From Flavobacteriaceae bacterium (GTDB lineage: Bacteria; Bacteroidota; Bacteroidia; Flavobacteriales; Flavobacteriaceae): DNA of 16,520 bases. Both the position numbers and the translations under genes were made by a program. The stretch covers positions 1 through 16,520 of the forward strand of contig JAMPYA010000030.1 of the NCBI GenBank assembly GCA_023700885.1, written 5' to 3'. The notes beneath the pieces were generated by a model, which was given only the letters and a program-made list of their open reading frames with translations, was not told where the DNA came from and searched no databases. Numbering within the stretch: position 1 is the first letter of the stretch; each line of letters begins with the position of its first letter. Positions 1-7,330 of the stretch are shown here, in pieces.

Positions 1-1
1 T

Positions 2-583
2 AAAGGATTTTTAAAACAAGCAAAAAAAGTAGTTGACAAAAATATCGAGATTTTTAAAAATTTAATTGATGAAAACACACCTTTAATTGGTATTGAACCT
101 TCTGCTATATTAGGTTTTAGAGATGAATATGTCAGATTATCTGATGATAAAACCGCTGCTAAAAAATTAGCTGAATACACCTTTACTATTGAAGAGTTTA
201 TTAAAAATGAAGTTGATTTAGGTAATATAAATTCAGATTCATTTGTTGATGAACCTTGCGAAATTAAAATTCACGGACATTGTCATCAAAAATCATTAAG
301 CTCTATAGATGCTACCCAATCAATGCTTTCCCTACCAAAAAATTATAAGGTTACCATTCTAAATACTGGTTGTTGCGGAATGGCTGGTGCTTTTGGTTAT
401 GAAAAAGAACACTACAAAATAAGTATGCAAATTGGAGAAGATACTGTTTTTAAAAGAATTAGAAATTTAGATAAACAATCTATAATAGGTGCTGCAGGAA
501 CTAGTTGCAGACATCAAATTTATGATGGCGCCAAACGAATTGCTGAACATCCTGTAACAATTTTAAAAAATGCATTAAAGTAA
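2..583 (+). CDS. FAD/Fe-S oxidoreductase, C-terminal part (YdiJ/D-lactate dehydrogenase-like)
   Basis: This is the last 193 codons of a gene that begins before the window; the frame is open from base 2. The visible part matches the cysteine-rich (CCG) C-terminal domain of the roughly 1000-residue FAD-linked oxidase plus iron-sulfur proteins related to E. coli YdiJ and glycolate or D-lactate dehydrogenases. Visible motifs are EPSAILGFRDEY at partial residues 32-43, HGHCHQK at 91-97, TGCCGMAGAFGYEKEHY at 122-138 and GTSCRHQ at 166-172. In this family the HCHQK, CCG and SCRH cysteines serve the Fe-S/electron-transfer domain, while the FAD domain lies upstream and is not visible here. A likely role is oxidation of a 2-hydroxy acid with electrons passed to the respiratory chain. 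The substrate cannot be read from this fragment. Confidence 0.85.
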   Translation, partial: KGFLKQAKKVVDKNIEIFKNLIDENTPLIGIEPSAILGFRDEYVRLSDDKTAAKKLAEYTFTIEEFIKNEVDLGNINSDSFVDEPCEIKIHGHCHQKSLSSIDATQSMLSLPKNYKVTILNTGCCGMAGAFGYEKEHYKISMQIGEDTVFKRIRNLDKQSIIGAAGTSCRHQIYDGAKRIAEHPVTILKNALK

Positions 584-618
584 ACAGTCAATTCATATCT
601 ATTTACCAATTTAAAAAA

Positions 619-687
619 ATGAGTATCATCTTTTTATTTTTAGTACCCGCTATTGTGCTTCACATCATTATTAAAAAATCAACATAA
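619..687 (+). CDS. possible 22-residue hydrophobic membrane peptide
   Basis: A short reading frame starts at an ATG after an A-rich leader, 35 bases downstream of the oxidase stop, and ends just before a terminator hairpin. It would encode MSIIFLFLVPAIVLHIIIKK plus Ser-Thr: one uninterrupted hydrophobic helix followed by a basic tail, the layout of a single-pass small membrane protein with its C-terminus in the cytoplasm. I do not recognise it. It sits on the oxidase transcript and could be an accessory subunit. It could equally be chance, since T-rich DNA readily encodes hydrophobic residues. Confidence 0.25.
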   Translation: MSIIFLFLVPAIVLHIIIKKST

Positions 688-708
688 AAAAAAGGCTGAA
701 AATCAGCC
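686..708 (-). terminator. intrinsic terminator of the AbgT-family gene (possibly bidirectional)
   Basis: The arms ggctga (694-699) and tcagcc (703-708) form a 6-bp stem with a 3-base loop. On the minus strand the stem is followed by a run of eight T (693-686), directly downstream of the transporter stop codon at 721-723. On the plus strand the stem is followed by only a weak T stretch, so it may also end the oxidase transcript, less efficiently. Confidence 0.75.
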
Positions 709-720
709 CTTTAAATTTAA

Positions 721-2256
721 TTAAAATGGTTTTGTATAATATAAATCGGCGCCAGGACCTAAGGGCCAACCAAAATAAATCCATACAAATAATAAAAGTG
801 TCCACAAAATTGTAAATACAAATGTATATGGAATCATGACTGAAATAATGGTTCCAATTCCAGCTTTTTTATCATATTTCTGAACAAAAGCAATAATTAA
901 TGCAAAGAAACTCATCATAGGAGAAATGATATTGGTAACACTATCTCCAATTCTAAAAACTGCTTGTGACAATTCTGGAGAATAACCCATTAACATAAAA
1001 ATTGGAATAAATATGGGAGCCATAATAGCCCATTTAGCAGACGCACTTCCCATGACCAAATTAACGGTACCCGCAAAGAAAATGAATAACACCATCAGCA
1101 CATAAACATTTAAATCTGCTGCCATTAGTGCTTCAGCTCCAGTTACAGCTACATAAATACCTAAATTACTTTCCTTAAAATAGGCCACAAACTGGGCAGC
1201 AAAAAATACCAAAACCAAATAAGTTGCCATAGTTTTCATACTATCAGCCATCCCATTCATAACATCAGAATCATTTTTAAATTTACCTATAGCTACACCA
1301 TAGGCAATTCCGGCAGAACCAGCCACTAAGAATAATAAAGTAACAACTCCTTCTAACAATGGAGATTTAAGTAAAGAACCCTCTTCACCTCTAAAATAAC
1401 CATCTGTTGGAATAGTTCCTGCTAAAATGATGAGTATATAAATACCAAAAATTATAGTAGCCCAAAGCAATCCCTTTTTTTCACTCTTTGATAATTGTTC
1501 TAGTTTTTCGGGAATAATTTCATCAGAATGATATGCTCCCAAACGCGGAACTACAATTTTTTCAGTAACAAAGGTTCCTGCAAAAGCAATCATGAATGTT
1601 GAAACAAACATAAAATAATAGTTAGCAGTTGCATTAACCTGATAAGATGGATCAATTATTTGTGCGGCTTCCTGCGATAAACCGGCTAATAAAGGGTCAA
1701 TAGTTCCTAATAATAAATTGGCGCTAAATCCACCTGAAACCCCTGCAAAAGCTGCTGCCATACCTGCAATTGGGTGACGTCCAACCGCCAAAAATATAAC
1801 ACCAGATAGTGGAATTAGCAATACATAACCAACATCACTAGCTGCATTAGACATTACACCTGCAAATACAATTACAAAAGTTAAAAGTTTTCTAGGTGAA
1901 GAAAGTACTAAAAGTCGGATAACAACTCCTATTAATCCACTTTTTTCAGCAATACCAATACCTAACATTGCTACCAATACAATTCCAAGTGGTGCAAAAC
2001 TAGTAAAATTAGTAACCGTTTTCTGTAAGATAAAATGTAAGCCTTCAATGGAAAGCAAATTTTTAACCGGAATAATTTCATGTGTTGCAGGGTGAGCTAC
2101 TTGCCAACTTAACATTCCTCCTAATCCGGAGATTGCTAGCGTTATTAAAGCAAATAATAAGAATAAAGTTGCTGGATGCGGCAAAGCATTACCCATAATT
2201 TCTATCCCATTTAAAAAACGCTGAAACAACGATATTTTTTTGTTTTTATTTGTCAT
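721..2256 (-). CDS. AbgT-family transporter
   Basis: This 511-residue protein is rich in membrane helices and has the usual AbgT length. AbgT proteins include E. coli AbgT (p-aminobenzoyl-glutamate uptake) and YdaH/MtrF, reported as dimeric sulfonamide/antimetabolite exporters. The residues known to matter in YdaH/MtrF are present in their usual settings: an Asp in SNAASDVGY (Asp141), a Trp in GSASAKWAIMAP (Trp409), and Pro427 and Arg435 in GYSPELSQAVFRIGDS. The N-terminus is a short basic cytoplasmic segment followed by helix 1 at about residues 29-48. The ATG at 2256 follows a plausible promoter. The gene stands alone, divergent from the lipoprotein gene and closed by its own terminator. 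No folate gene or peptidase lies beside it, so the true substrate and the direction of transport are open. Confidence 0.88.
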   Translation of the reverse strand: MTNKNKKISLFQRFLNGIEIMGNALPHPATLFLLFALITLAISGLGGMLSWQVAHPATHEIIPVKNLLSIEGLHFILQKTVTNFTSFAPLGIVLVAMLGIGIAEKSGLIGVVIRLLVLSSPRKLLTFVIVFAGVMSNAASDVGYVLLIPLSGVIFLAVGRHPIAGMAAAFAGVSGGFSANLLLGTIDPLLAGLSQEAAQIIDPSYQVNATANYYFMFVSTFMIAFAGTFVTEKIVVPRLGAYHSDEIIPEKLEQLSKSEKKGLLWATIIFGIYILIILAGTIPTDGYFRGEEGSLLKSPLLEGVVTLLFLVAGSAGIAYGVAIGKFKNDSDVMNGMADSMKTMATYLVLVFFAAQFVAYFKESNLGIYVAVTGAEALMAADLNVYVLMVLFIFFAGTVNLVMGSASAKWAIMAPIFIPIFMLMGYSPELSQAVFRIGDSVTNIISPMMSFFALIIAFVQKYDKKAGIGTIISVMIPYTFVFTILWTLLLFVWIYFGWPLGPGADLYYTKPF

Positions 2257-2275
2257 TATTTTAAATTTAATGCTG

Positions 2276-2304
2276 TAAATATATAAAAACTAAAATCATA
2301 CAAA
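2276..2304 (-). promoter_or_regulatory. predicted promoter of the AbgT-family gene
   Basis: On the minus strand TTTG (2304-2301) is followed after 17 bases by TATATTTA (2283-2276). This is one mismatch from the Bacteroidota -7 consensus TAnnTTTG. Transcription would start about 13-15 bases before the ATG at 2256. Confidence 0.45.
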
Positions 2305-2332
2305 CATGAGTTTTATCAATAATAAATATGCT

Positions 2333-2363
2333 TTTGATTATTTTTAACATATATTTATTTTTG
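2333..2363 (+). promoter_or_regulatory. predicted promoter of the DUF6265 lipoprotein gene
   Basis: TTTG (2333-2336), a 19-base spacer and TATTTTTG (2356-2363) match both halves of the Bacteroidota primary-sigma promoter (TTTG/TTG, about 19 bases, TAnnTTTG). It is the best two-part promoter in the window. The expected transcript start is about 10 bases before the ATG at 2381. Confidence 0.65.
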
Positions 2364-2380
2364 ATAGAAAAACTTAACAG

Positions 2381-2866
2381 ATGAGAATTGAAATTGTTTT
2401 AATTTTTATATACTTAGTAACTTCAAATTGTACCTATCAACAGAGTTCAACCAATTATTCAGATTTAAATTGGTTGGAAGGTGAATGGATTTATGAAAGT
2501 AAGAACGGCATTTTGATCGAAAAATGGGAGGAAGAAAAAAATCAATTATTAATAGGAAAAAGTTACTTTATTAAAAATCTGGATACTGTTTATTTTGAAG
2601 AACTCAAAATTGAAAAAGTACGAGAACATAACAAGGAAAACATCTATTATCAGGCTTTAGTAAGCAATCAAAATAAGGGTCAACCAATCAGATTTAAACT
2701 AATTTCTAAATTAAATGCTGATACTTTAAGATTTGAAAATAAACTACATGATTTTCCTCAATATATTGTTTACCAAAAACCAAAAAATGATACCCTAAAA
2801 ACATTTATTGAAGGATTTCAACAGGGGAAATATAAAAGAGTAAACTTTACTTTTATAAAAAAATAA
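2381..2866 (+). CDS. DUF6265-like small exported protein, possible lipoprotein
   Basis: This 161-residue protein has a hydrophobic N-terminus (residues 5-14) followed by a cysteine at 17. That Cys could be lipidated, but the lipobox (TSNC) is poor because Asn precedes the Cys, so lipoprotein status is a guess. The mature part matches the small DUF6265 family: a WLEGEW box at 31-36, EKW at 47-49, and near the end FENKLHDFPQYIVY (118-131), which resembles the ENxxHDFPxxIxY signature. Such proteins are predicted to form a small beta-rich, lipocalin-like fold; no function is established. The gene is a single unit with its own promoter. It converges on ung, and the two stop codons abut with no terminator between them. 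Confidence 0.7.
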   Translation: MRIEIVLIFIYLVTSNCTYQQSSTNYSDLNWLEGEWIYESKNGILIEKWEEEKNQLLIGKSYFIKNLDTVYFEELKIEKVREHNKENIYYQALVSNQNKGQPIRFKLISKLNADTLRFENKLHDFPQYIVYQKPKNDTLKTFIEGFQQGKYKRVNFTFIKK

Positions 2867-3532
2867 TTACCAATCAATTGTTTTGATTCCATTTTGTTTT
2901 AAATACAAATTAGCTTTACTAAAATGTTTATTCCCAAACCAATAACCTCTATTAGCACTTAAAGGTGAAGGATGACCTGTAGTTAAAATACAATGTTTTT
3001 TAGTGTTTATTAATCTTATTTTTTTCTGGGCAAACCCACCCCATAACATAAAAACTACCTGTTGTTTTTGAACTGAAATTATTTTAATTACTTCATCTGT
3101 AAATATTTCCCAACCTTTTTGTTGATGAGAACCAGCTTCGTGGGCTCTCACAGTTAAAGTTGCATTTAAAAGTAAAACTCCTTGATTCGCTAATCTTGTT
3201 AAATCTCCACTAACTGGATATGCTACTCCTAGATCATTCAAAATTTCTTTAAAAATATTCTTTAAAGATGGTGGATGTGGCACTCCATTATGCACTGAAA
3301 AACAAAGTCCATTAGCTTGATTTTTACCATGATAAGGATCTTGACCAATGATAACTACTTTAACATCTGACAAAGAACAAGCATCAAATGCTGCAAAAAT
3401 TTCTGAGCCTTTAGGATAACATTGATAAATTCTGTATTCCCTTTTAACAAAATCAGTTAAATTTTTAAAATAGTATTTTTCAAATTCATCTTTTAACGCT
3501 TCCTTCCAACTTTTTTCTATAAGTATTTCCAT
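2867..3532 (-). CDS. ung: uracil-DNA glycosylase, family 1
   Basis: The enzyme cuts uracil from DNA and starts base-excision repair of deaminated cytosine or misincorporated dUMP. The 221-residue length is normal for family 1. The water-activating loop GQDPYH is at 63-68 (catalytic Asp65), the uracil-stacking Phe is at 78 in LCFSV, the uracil-specific Asn is at 123 in LLNATLTV, and the DNA-intercalation loop HPSPLSA is at 187-193 with catalytic His187 and intercalating Leu191. These spacings are almost identical to E. coli Ung, so the protein should be active. The ATG at 3532 gives the expected N-terminus. The gene is divergent from mutS2, and its stop codon touches the stop of the DUF6265 gene. 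Confidence 0.97.
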   Translation of the reverse strand: MEILIEKSWKEALKDEFEKYYFKNLTDFVKREYRIYQCYPKGSEIFAAFDACSLSDVKVVIIGQDPYHGKNQANGLCFSVHNGVPHPPSLKNIFKEILNDLGVAYPVSGDLTRLANQGVLLLNATLTVRAHEAGSHQQKGWEIFTDEVIKIISVQKQQVVFMLWGGFAQKKIRLINTKKHCILTTGHPSPLSANRGYWFGNKHFSKANLYLKQNGIKTIDW

Positions 3533-3571
3533 TTACAAAAGATAAGAATATTTAAACTCAACAATTCTGCT

Positions 3572-3579
3572 TAATTTTG
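3572..3579 (+). promoter_or_regulatory. predicted -7 element of mutS2
   Basis: TAATTTTG matches TAnnTTTG exactly and lies 23 bases before the ATG at 3603, giving a short leader. I see no good TTTG element about 19 bases upstream, so only half of the promoter is supported. Confidence 0.5.
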
Positions 3580-3586
3580 TTTGCTT

Positions 3587-3594
3587 CAAATATA
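3587..3594 (-). promoter_or_regulatory. predicted -7 element of ung
   Basis: On the minus strand TATATTTG matches TAnnTTTG exactly, about 55 bases before the ung ATG. Its -33 region would lie inside the first codons of mutS2, and no clear TTTG is seen there. It faces the mutS2 element, with only seven bases between them. Confidence 0.4.
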
Positions 3595-3602
3595 ATATTT
3601 TG

Positions 3603-5819
3603 ATGGGTAATATTGCAGAAAAAACTTTAACTGATTTAGAATTTTATACAGTCCTTAACAGTATTGAAAAATATTGTTTAACAGATTTAGGTAAGAAAAA
3701 TGTTCAATTAATTAGAGCTATTTCGGATAGAAATAAATTGCTTTCAGAACTTAATCAAACTTTTGAGTATGTATCTTCTTTTGAAAATAACAATCGGATT
3801 CCAACTCATTATTTTGATGACATAACTAAAGAAATTCATCTGTTAACCATTGAAAACAGCTATTTAGAACCAGCCTCTTTTTTAAAAGTAGTTTCATTAA
3901 CCAATACTGTTTTAGAAATTCTAAAATTTCTTAAAAAATTTGAAATACTTTATCCAACTTTAACTCAACAATCATCAAATCTAACTTTTGAATCTATCAT
4001 TGTTGTTGAAATTAATAAAATTATTGCTCCATTTGGAACCGTTTTAGATGCTGCATCACCCAATTTAAAACAAATTAGAAAATCTATTTCTGAAGTTAGA
4101 AGTCAGATTACAGAAGGATTTAACAAAGCGCTTTCTAAATTTAACGGATTAGGTTACTTAGACGATATTCGAGAATCTGTAATGGAAAACCATCGCGTTT
4201 TGGCAGTTTTAGCAGCACATAAAAAGAAGGTAAAAGGATTGTTTTTAGGAACTTCAAAATCTGGGAGTATTGCTTTTATTGCACCTGAAGTTTCACTTCA
4301 TTTTACCAGAGAATTACAAGATTTAGAATATCAAGAAAAAGAAGAAATCATCAAAATTTTAAAAAAATTAACTGATGAACTACGACCTTTTCAGAGTGTA
4401 TTAATTAGTTATCAAAATTATTTAATTTACCTCGATACGGTGAGCGCCAAAGCAAAATATGCTATTTCAATTAAAGCTACCTTACCAAATATTGTAAAAG
4501 AGAAAAGGTTATTGCTAAAAAATGCTTATCATCCTATTTTAGTCGAACTCAACAATAGAAAAAAACTCAAGACAATTCCACAAAGTTTTGAATTAAATGA
4601 AAAACAGCAAATTATTGTTATATCCGGACCAAATGCCGGTGGCAAAAGTATTACGTTAAAAACAGTTGGTCTTTTACAATTGATGATTCAAAGTGGGATT
4701 TTGATTCCTGTTCATGAACGCAGTGAAATATTTTTGTTTGATACTATTTTAACCGATATTGGCGACAATCAATCTATTGAAAATCATTTGAGTACCTATA
4801 GTTATCGCTTAAAAAATATGCGACAATTTTTAAAAAAATGTCAAGAAAATACCCTTTTTTTAATTGACGAATTTGGAACAGGAAGTGATCCAGAATTAGG
4901 TGGAGCTTTGGCAGAAGTGTTTCTTGAGGAATTTTATCACAGAAAAGCATTTGGAATTATTACAACACATTATGCCAATCTTAAAATTTTAGCTGATGAG
5001 CTTCCTCATGTAGTTAATGCTAATATGCAGTTTGATGAAAGAACTTTAGAACCGCTTTATCACTTATTTATCGGTCAACCAGGAAGTTCCTTTACTTTTG
5101 AAGTAGCACTTAAAAATGGTATACCTTATAGCATTATTAATAGAGCAAAAAAGCGTGTTGAAAAAGGAAAAGTACGTTTGGATAAGACAATTACTAAACT
5201 TCAAAAAGAACGCAATAAACTGCAAAAAACATCAGAAATACTAGAAATAGAAAAAGATAAAGTAATTGAAACTTCTGAAAATTTACAAGAAACTCAAGAT
5301 AAAATGCAACAAAAATTGATTCAATTTTATGAGTTATACGATCAAAACCAAAAAATGTTGATTTATGGCAGGAAAATAAATGAACTTGCCAATAAATATT
5401 TCCAAACAAATAATAAAAAGCAATTTTTAGCTGATTTTAATTTGTGGATTGCTACCGAAAAGGAAAAATATCAAAAGAAAAATCCACCAAAACCTATGCT
5501 AAAAACAACATCAAAAAAAGTGATAAAAAAAGCTGAATTAGATGTTATTAAAAAGCAAGAAGCAATATTAGCAACTGAAATAGAAGTATTAAAAGAAGTA
5601 GAAATAATTAAGGTAGTTGTTGAAGAAATAAAAAAAGAAGCACAAGAAAAAAAGATGAATTATCAATTTAACATTCATGATCAAGTTAGATTATTTGATG
5701 GTCAAGCTTGTGGAACAATTGATAAAATTGAAAAAAATATTGCAACAGTTAACTATGGATTATTCACTACAAAAGTGAATATTGATCAGCTAGAATTGGT
5801 TCAAAAAGCCAAAAAATAA
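3603..5819 (+). CDS. mutS2: MutS2 family DNA-binding ATPase without Smr domain
   Basis: This 738-residue protein is numbered from the ATG at 3603. A TTG three bases upstream is also in frame, but the ATG gives the usual MutS2 start (MGNIAEKTLTDLEF). MutS2 proteins are MutS homologues without the mismatch-recognition domains, linked in other bacteria to suppressing recombination or to rescuing collided ribosomes. The core and lever helices occupy about residues 1-310. The ABC-type ATPase follows, with Walker A GPNAGGKS at 342-349, Walker B LIDEFGTGSDPE with Asp422 and Glu423, and the ITTHYANLK switch after it. A coiled coil follows at about 520-580, then a Lys/Glu-rich linker (about 625-684). 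The protein ends in a small KOW-like beta domain (685-738). The C-terminal Smr nuclease domain of Bacillus or Thermus MutS2, with its HGxGxG motif, is absent, as I recall for other Flavobacteriia. Confidence 0.93.
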   Translation: MGNIAEKTLTDLEFYTVLNSIEKYCLTDLGKKNVQLIRAISDRNKLLSELNQTFEYVSSFENNNRIPTHYFDDITKEIHLLTIENSYLEPASFLKVVSLTNTVLEILKFLKKFEILYPTLTQQSSNLTFESIIVVEINKIIAPFGTVLDAASPNLKQIRKSISEVRSQITEGFNKALSKFNGLGYLDDIRESVMENHRVLAVLAAHKKKVKGLFLGTSKSGSIAFIAPEVSLHFTRELQDLEYQEKEEIIKILKKLTDELRPFQSVLISYQNYLIYLDTVSAKAKYAISIKATLPNIVKEKRLLLKNAYHPILVELNNRKKLKTIPQSFELNEKQQIIVISGPNAGGKSITLKTVGLLQLMIQSGILIPVHERSEIFLFDTILTDIGDNQSIENHLSTYSYRLKNMRQFLKKCQENTLFLIDEFGTGSDPELGGALAEVFLEEFYHRKAFGIITTHYANLKILADELPHVVNANMQFDERTLEPLYHLFIGQPGSSFTFEVALKNGIPYSIINRAKKRVEKGKVRLDKTITKLQKERNKLQKTSEILEIEKDKVIETSENLQETQDKMQQKLIQFYELYDQNQKMLIYGRKINELANKYFQTNNKKQFLADFNLWIATEKEKYQKKNPPKPMLKTTSKKVIKKAELDVIKKQEAILATEIEVLKEVEIIKVVVEEIKKEAQEKKMNYQFNIHDQVRLFDGQACGTIDKIEKNIATVNYGLFTTKVNIDQLELVQKAKK

Positions 5820-5839
5820 TTAATATTAATGAGACAAAA

Positions 5840-5868
5840 TTTGAATTGTTGATATACTTGTTACTTTA
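5840..5868 (+). promoter_or_regulatory. weak candidate promoter for the OmpA/HhH pair
   Basis: TTTG (5840-5843) and TACTTTA (5862-5868) are 18 bases apart and resemble the Bacteroidota promoter, but the second element lacks one spacer base and the final G. TATACTTG (5853-5860) is an alternative with one mismatch. The 91-base gap between mutS2 and the OmpA-like gene suggests a separate promoter. The exact site is uncertain. Confidence 0.25.
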
Positions 5869-5910
5869 AAAACATTTCTCTAATTTTAACCATTTACAAT
5901 AAAGCAATTT

Positions 5911-6813
5911 ATGAATAAATTTTTACAAGCATTTGCCGCCTTTTTAATTTGGTCTGTGGTTGCATTATTGTTTCATAATTTTTTAAGCAATCCTATTTTA
6001 GGAAATTGCAGTATTACACATACACAGAATACTGATAATGAAATAAATACACAACACAAAGAGGTTAATAAAACAAATTTTTTCTTAATTACTGATGAAA
6101 AAGGAAAAAAGATATTTGAATTTGATGGTAACTTTATTATTACTTCTAAATCTGACTCTGTTATAATACCTGCTAATTTTTTACCTATTAACGATTCAAT
6201 TAAAAATTATTTAGAAAAGAATAAATCTACCAATTTATTTATCACAGTTAATTATTTAAAATCGGAAATTAACAACACAACTGGAGAGAATTTAGGACAA
6301 AAAAGAGGTCAATTTTTAAAAAATTGGCTTATAAATTCTGGAATACCTTCAGATCGAATAACTTTAGAATCACAATTAACTGAATTTGATTTTAATGCAA
6401 AACAACTTTTTGAAGGCGCTATATCTATATATTTTAAAGATTTAGTACGTTTAAAAGTAAATAACGCTTCAGCAATTATAGCCAATAAAACTTTGCGATT
6501 CTCCTTTGGCAATCAAAGTTTTAGACCTACTGATGAGTTAATCGATTATGTTTTAGAATTAAAATCATTCTTAAGTCAATATCCAAATAAAAAAGTTCAT
6601 GTTGTAGGTCATACAGATAGTGAAGGAGATGCTACATTTAATTATAATATCGGATTAAAACGAGCCCAGTTTGTTAAAGATTTTTTGATTTCTCAACAAA
6701 TTGAACCTTATAAAATAGTTACAGAATCAAAAGGTGAAATAGAACCTATTGCAGATAATATTAGCCGTGAAGGAAAATCATTAAATAGACGAATTGAAAT
6801 AATAATTAAATAA
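5911..6813 (+). CDS. membrane-anchored OmpA-like peptidoglycan-binding protein
   Basis: This 300-residue protein has one hydrophobic segment near the start (about 7-26), either a signal anchor or a signal peptide. A linker runs to about residue 55, and two consecutive domains follow. The second (about 194-300) is a standard OmpA C-terminal domain: a beta strand LRFSFGNQSF, then VVGHTDSEGD at 231-240, an RA pair at 251-252 and a final LNRRIEI (291-297). Asp236 and Arg251 are placed like the residues that grip diaminopimelate in peptidoglycan. The first (about 57-178) looks like a worn copy of the same fold, with NLGQKRGQFLKNWL and SGIPSDRI lining up with the helix and loop of the second but without the GHTD motif. 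No beta-barrel is present, so it is not a porin. It probably sits in the inner membrane or periplasm and holds the cell wall. It is followed 10 bases later by the HhH gene. Confidence 0.82.
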   Translation: MNKFLQAFAAFLIWSVVALLFHNFLSNPILGNCSITHTQNTDNEINTQHKEVNKTNFFLITDEKGKKIFEFDGNFIITSKSDSVIIPANFLPINDSIKNYLEKNKSTNLFITVNYLKSEINNTTGENLGQKRGQFLKNWLINSGIPSDRITLESQLTEFDFNAKQLFEGAISIYFKDLVRLKVNNASAIIANKTLRFSFGNQSFRPTDELIDYVLELKSFLSQYPNKKVHVVGHTDSEGDATFNYNIGLKRAQFVKDFLISQQIEPYKIVTESKGEIEPIADNISREGKSLNRRIEIIIK

Positions 6814-6823
6814 CAATCCTCCT

Positions 6824-7288
6824 ATGTTTCTAAGTATTTTTACAAATCAAAACACTGCACATCTTTTAGAATTATTTTTTTGGATGCTTGGTGCTTTTTT
6901 AATTGGATGGTTTTTCGCAAAATCCATTTACTCCAAAATCCATCAAGAAGAAATAAAAGATTTTAAAAACCAAGTTGAATTATTTGAAGAAGAAATAAAC
7001 ACAACCATTAAAGCTAGAAAAACCTATGAACGAGGTGTAATGGTTCCGAAAATCAGCAATATTCCATCGGATAAAACACCTGATGATTTAAAGCAAATTA
7101 AGGGAATCGGGCCCATATTAGAAAGTAAATTAAATGAATTAGGTATTTATACTTACGAACAAATCACTCTTTTAAATGATGCTGATTTAGACCGAATTGC
7201 AGAGGTAACAACCTTTGGGAAAAGTAAAATTATTTCTGATGACTGGATAGGACAAGCAAAAGAATTATATCGGGAAAAACTATTTTAA
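6824..7288 (+). CDS. single-pass membrane protein with helix-hairpin-helix domain
   Basis: This 154-residue protein starts with a membrane helix at about 13-34 (LLELFFWMLGAFLIGWFFAK). A charged, probably coiled segment follows (38-70), then a C-terminal domain at about 85-150 containing DDLKQIKGIGPILESKLNELG at 87-107. KGIGP is the hairpin of a helix-hairpin-helix fold of the kind annotated as 'flap endonuclease-1-like H3TH' (COG3743). The partner half (YEQITLLNDADLDRIAEV, then WIGQAKELY) is typical of that family. No nuclease active site is present, so this is a binding module, for DNA or possibly protein. It is cotranscribed with the OmpA-like gene. I recall similar OmpA/HhH pairs in other Bacteroidota, but their function is not known to me. 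Confidence 0.78.
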   Translation: MFLSIFTNQNTAHLLELFFWMLGAFLIGWFFAKSIYSKIHQEEIKDFKNQVELFEEEINTTIKARKTYERGVMVPKISNIPSDKTPDDLKQIKGIGPILESKLNELGIYTYEQITLLNDADLDRIAEVTTFGKSKIISDDWIGQAKELYREKLF

Positions 7289-7290
7289 TA

Positions 7291-7321
7291 AAAAAAACTC
7301 AAATAATAATTCGAGTTTTTT
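7291..7321. terminator. bidirectional terminator between the HhH gene and the acidic-protein gene
   Basis: A run of A and actc (7291-7300) pairs with gagtttttt (7313-7321); the stem extends inward through ctcaaat/attcgag with one mismatch and a 4-base loop. Each strand has a T run after the stem. It lies between two convergent genes that end at 7288 and 7331, so it should serve both. Confidence 0.8.
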
Positions 7322-7330
7322 GTTTTTCTT

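Noticed and set aside
3600..3602. TTG as the mutS2 start codon
   Set aside because: It is in frame just before an ATG; the ATG at 3603 gives the normal MutS2 N-terminus and is the simpler start.
6813..6826. The run cctcct just before the HhH gene as a ribosome binding site
   Set aside because: It has the anti-Shine-Dalgarno sense, not the Shine-Dalgarno sense, and Bacteroidota rarely use such sites.
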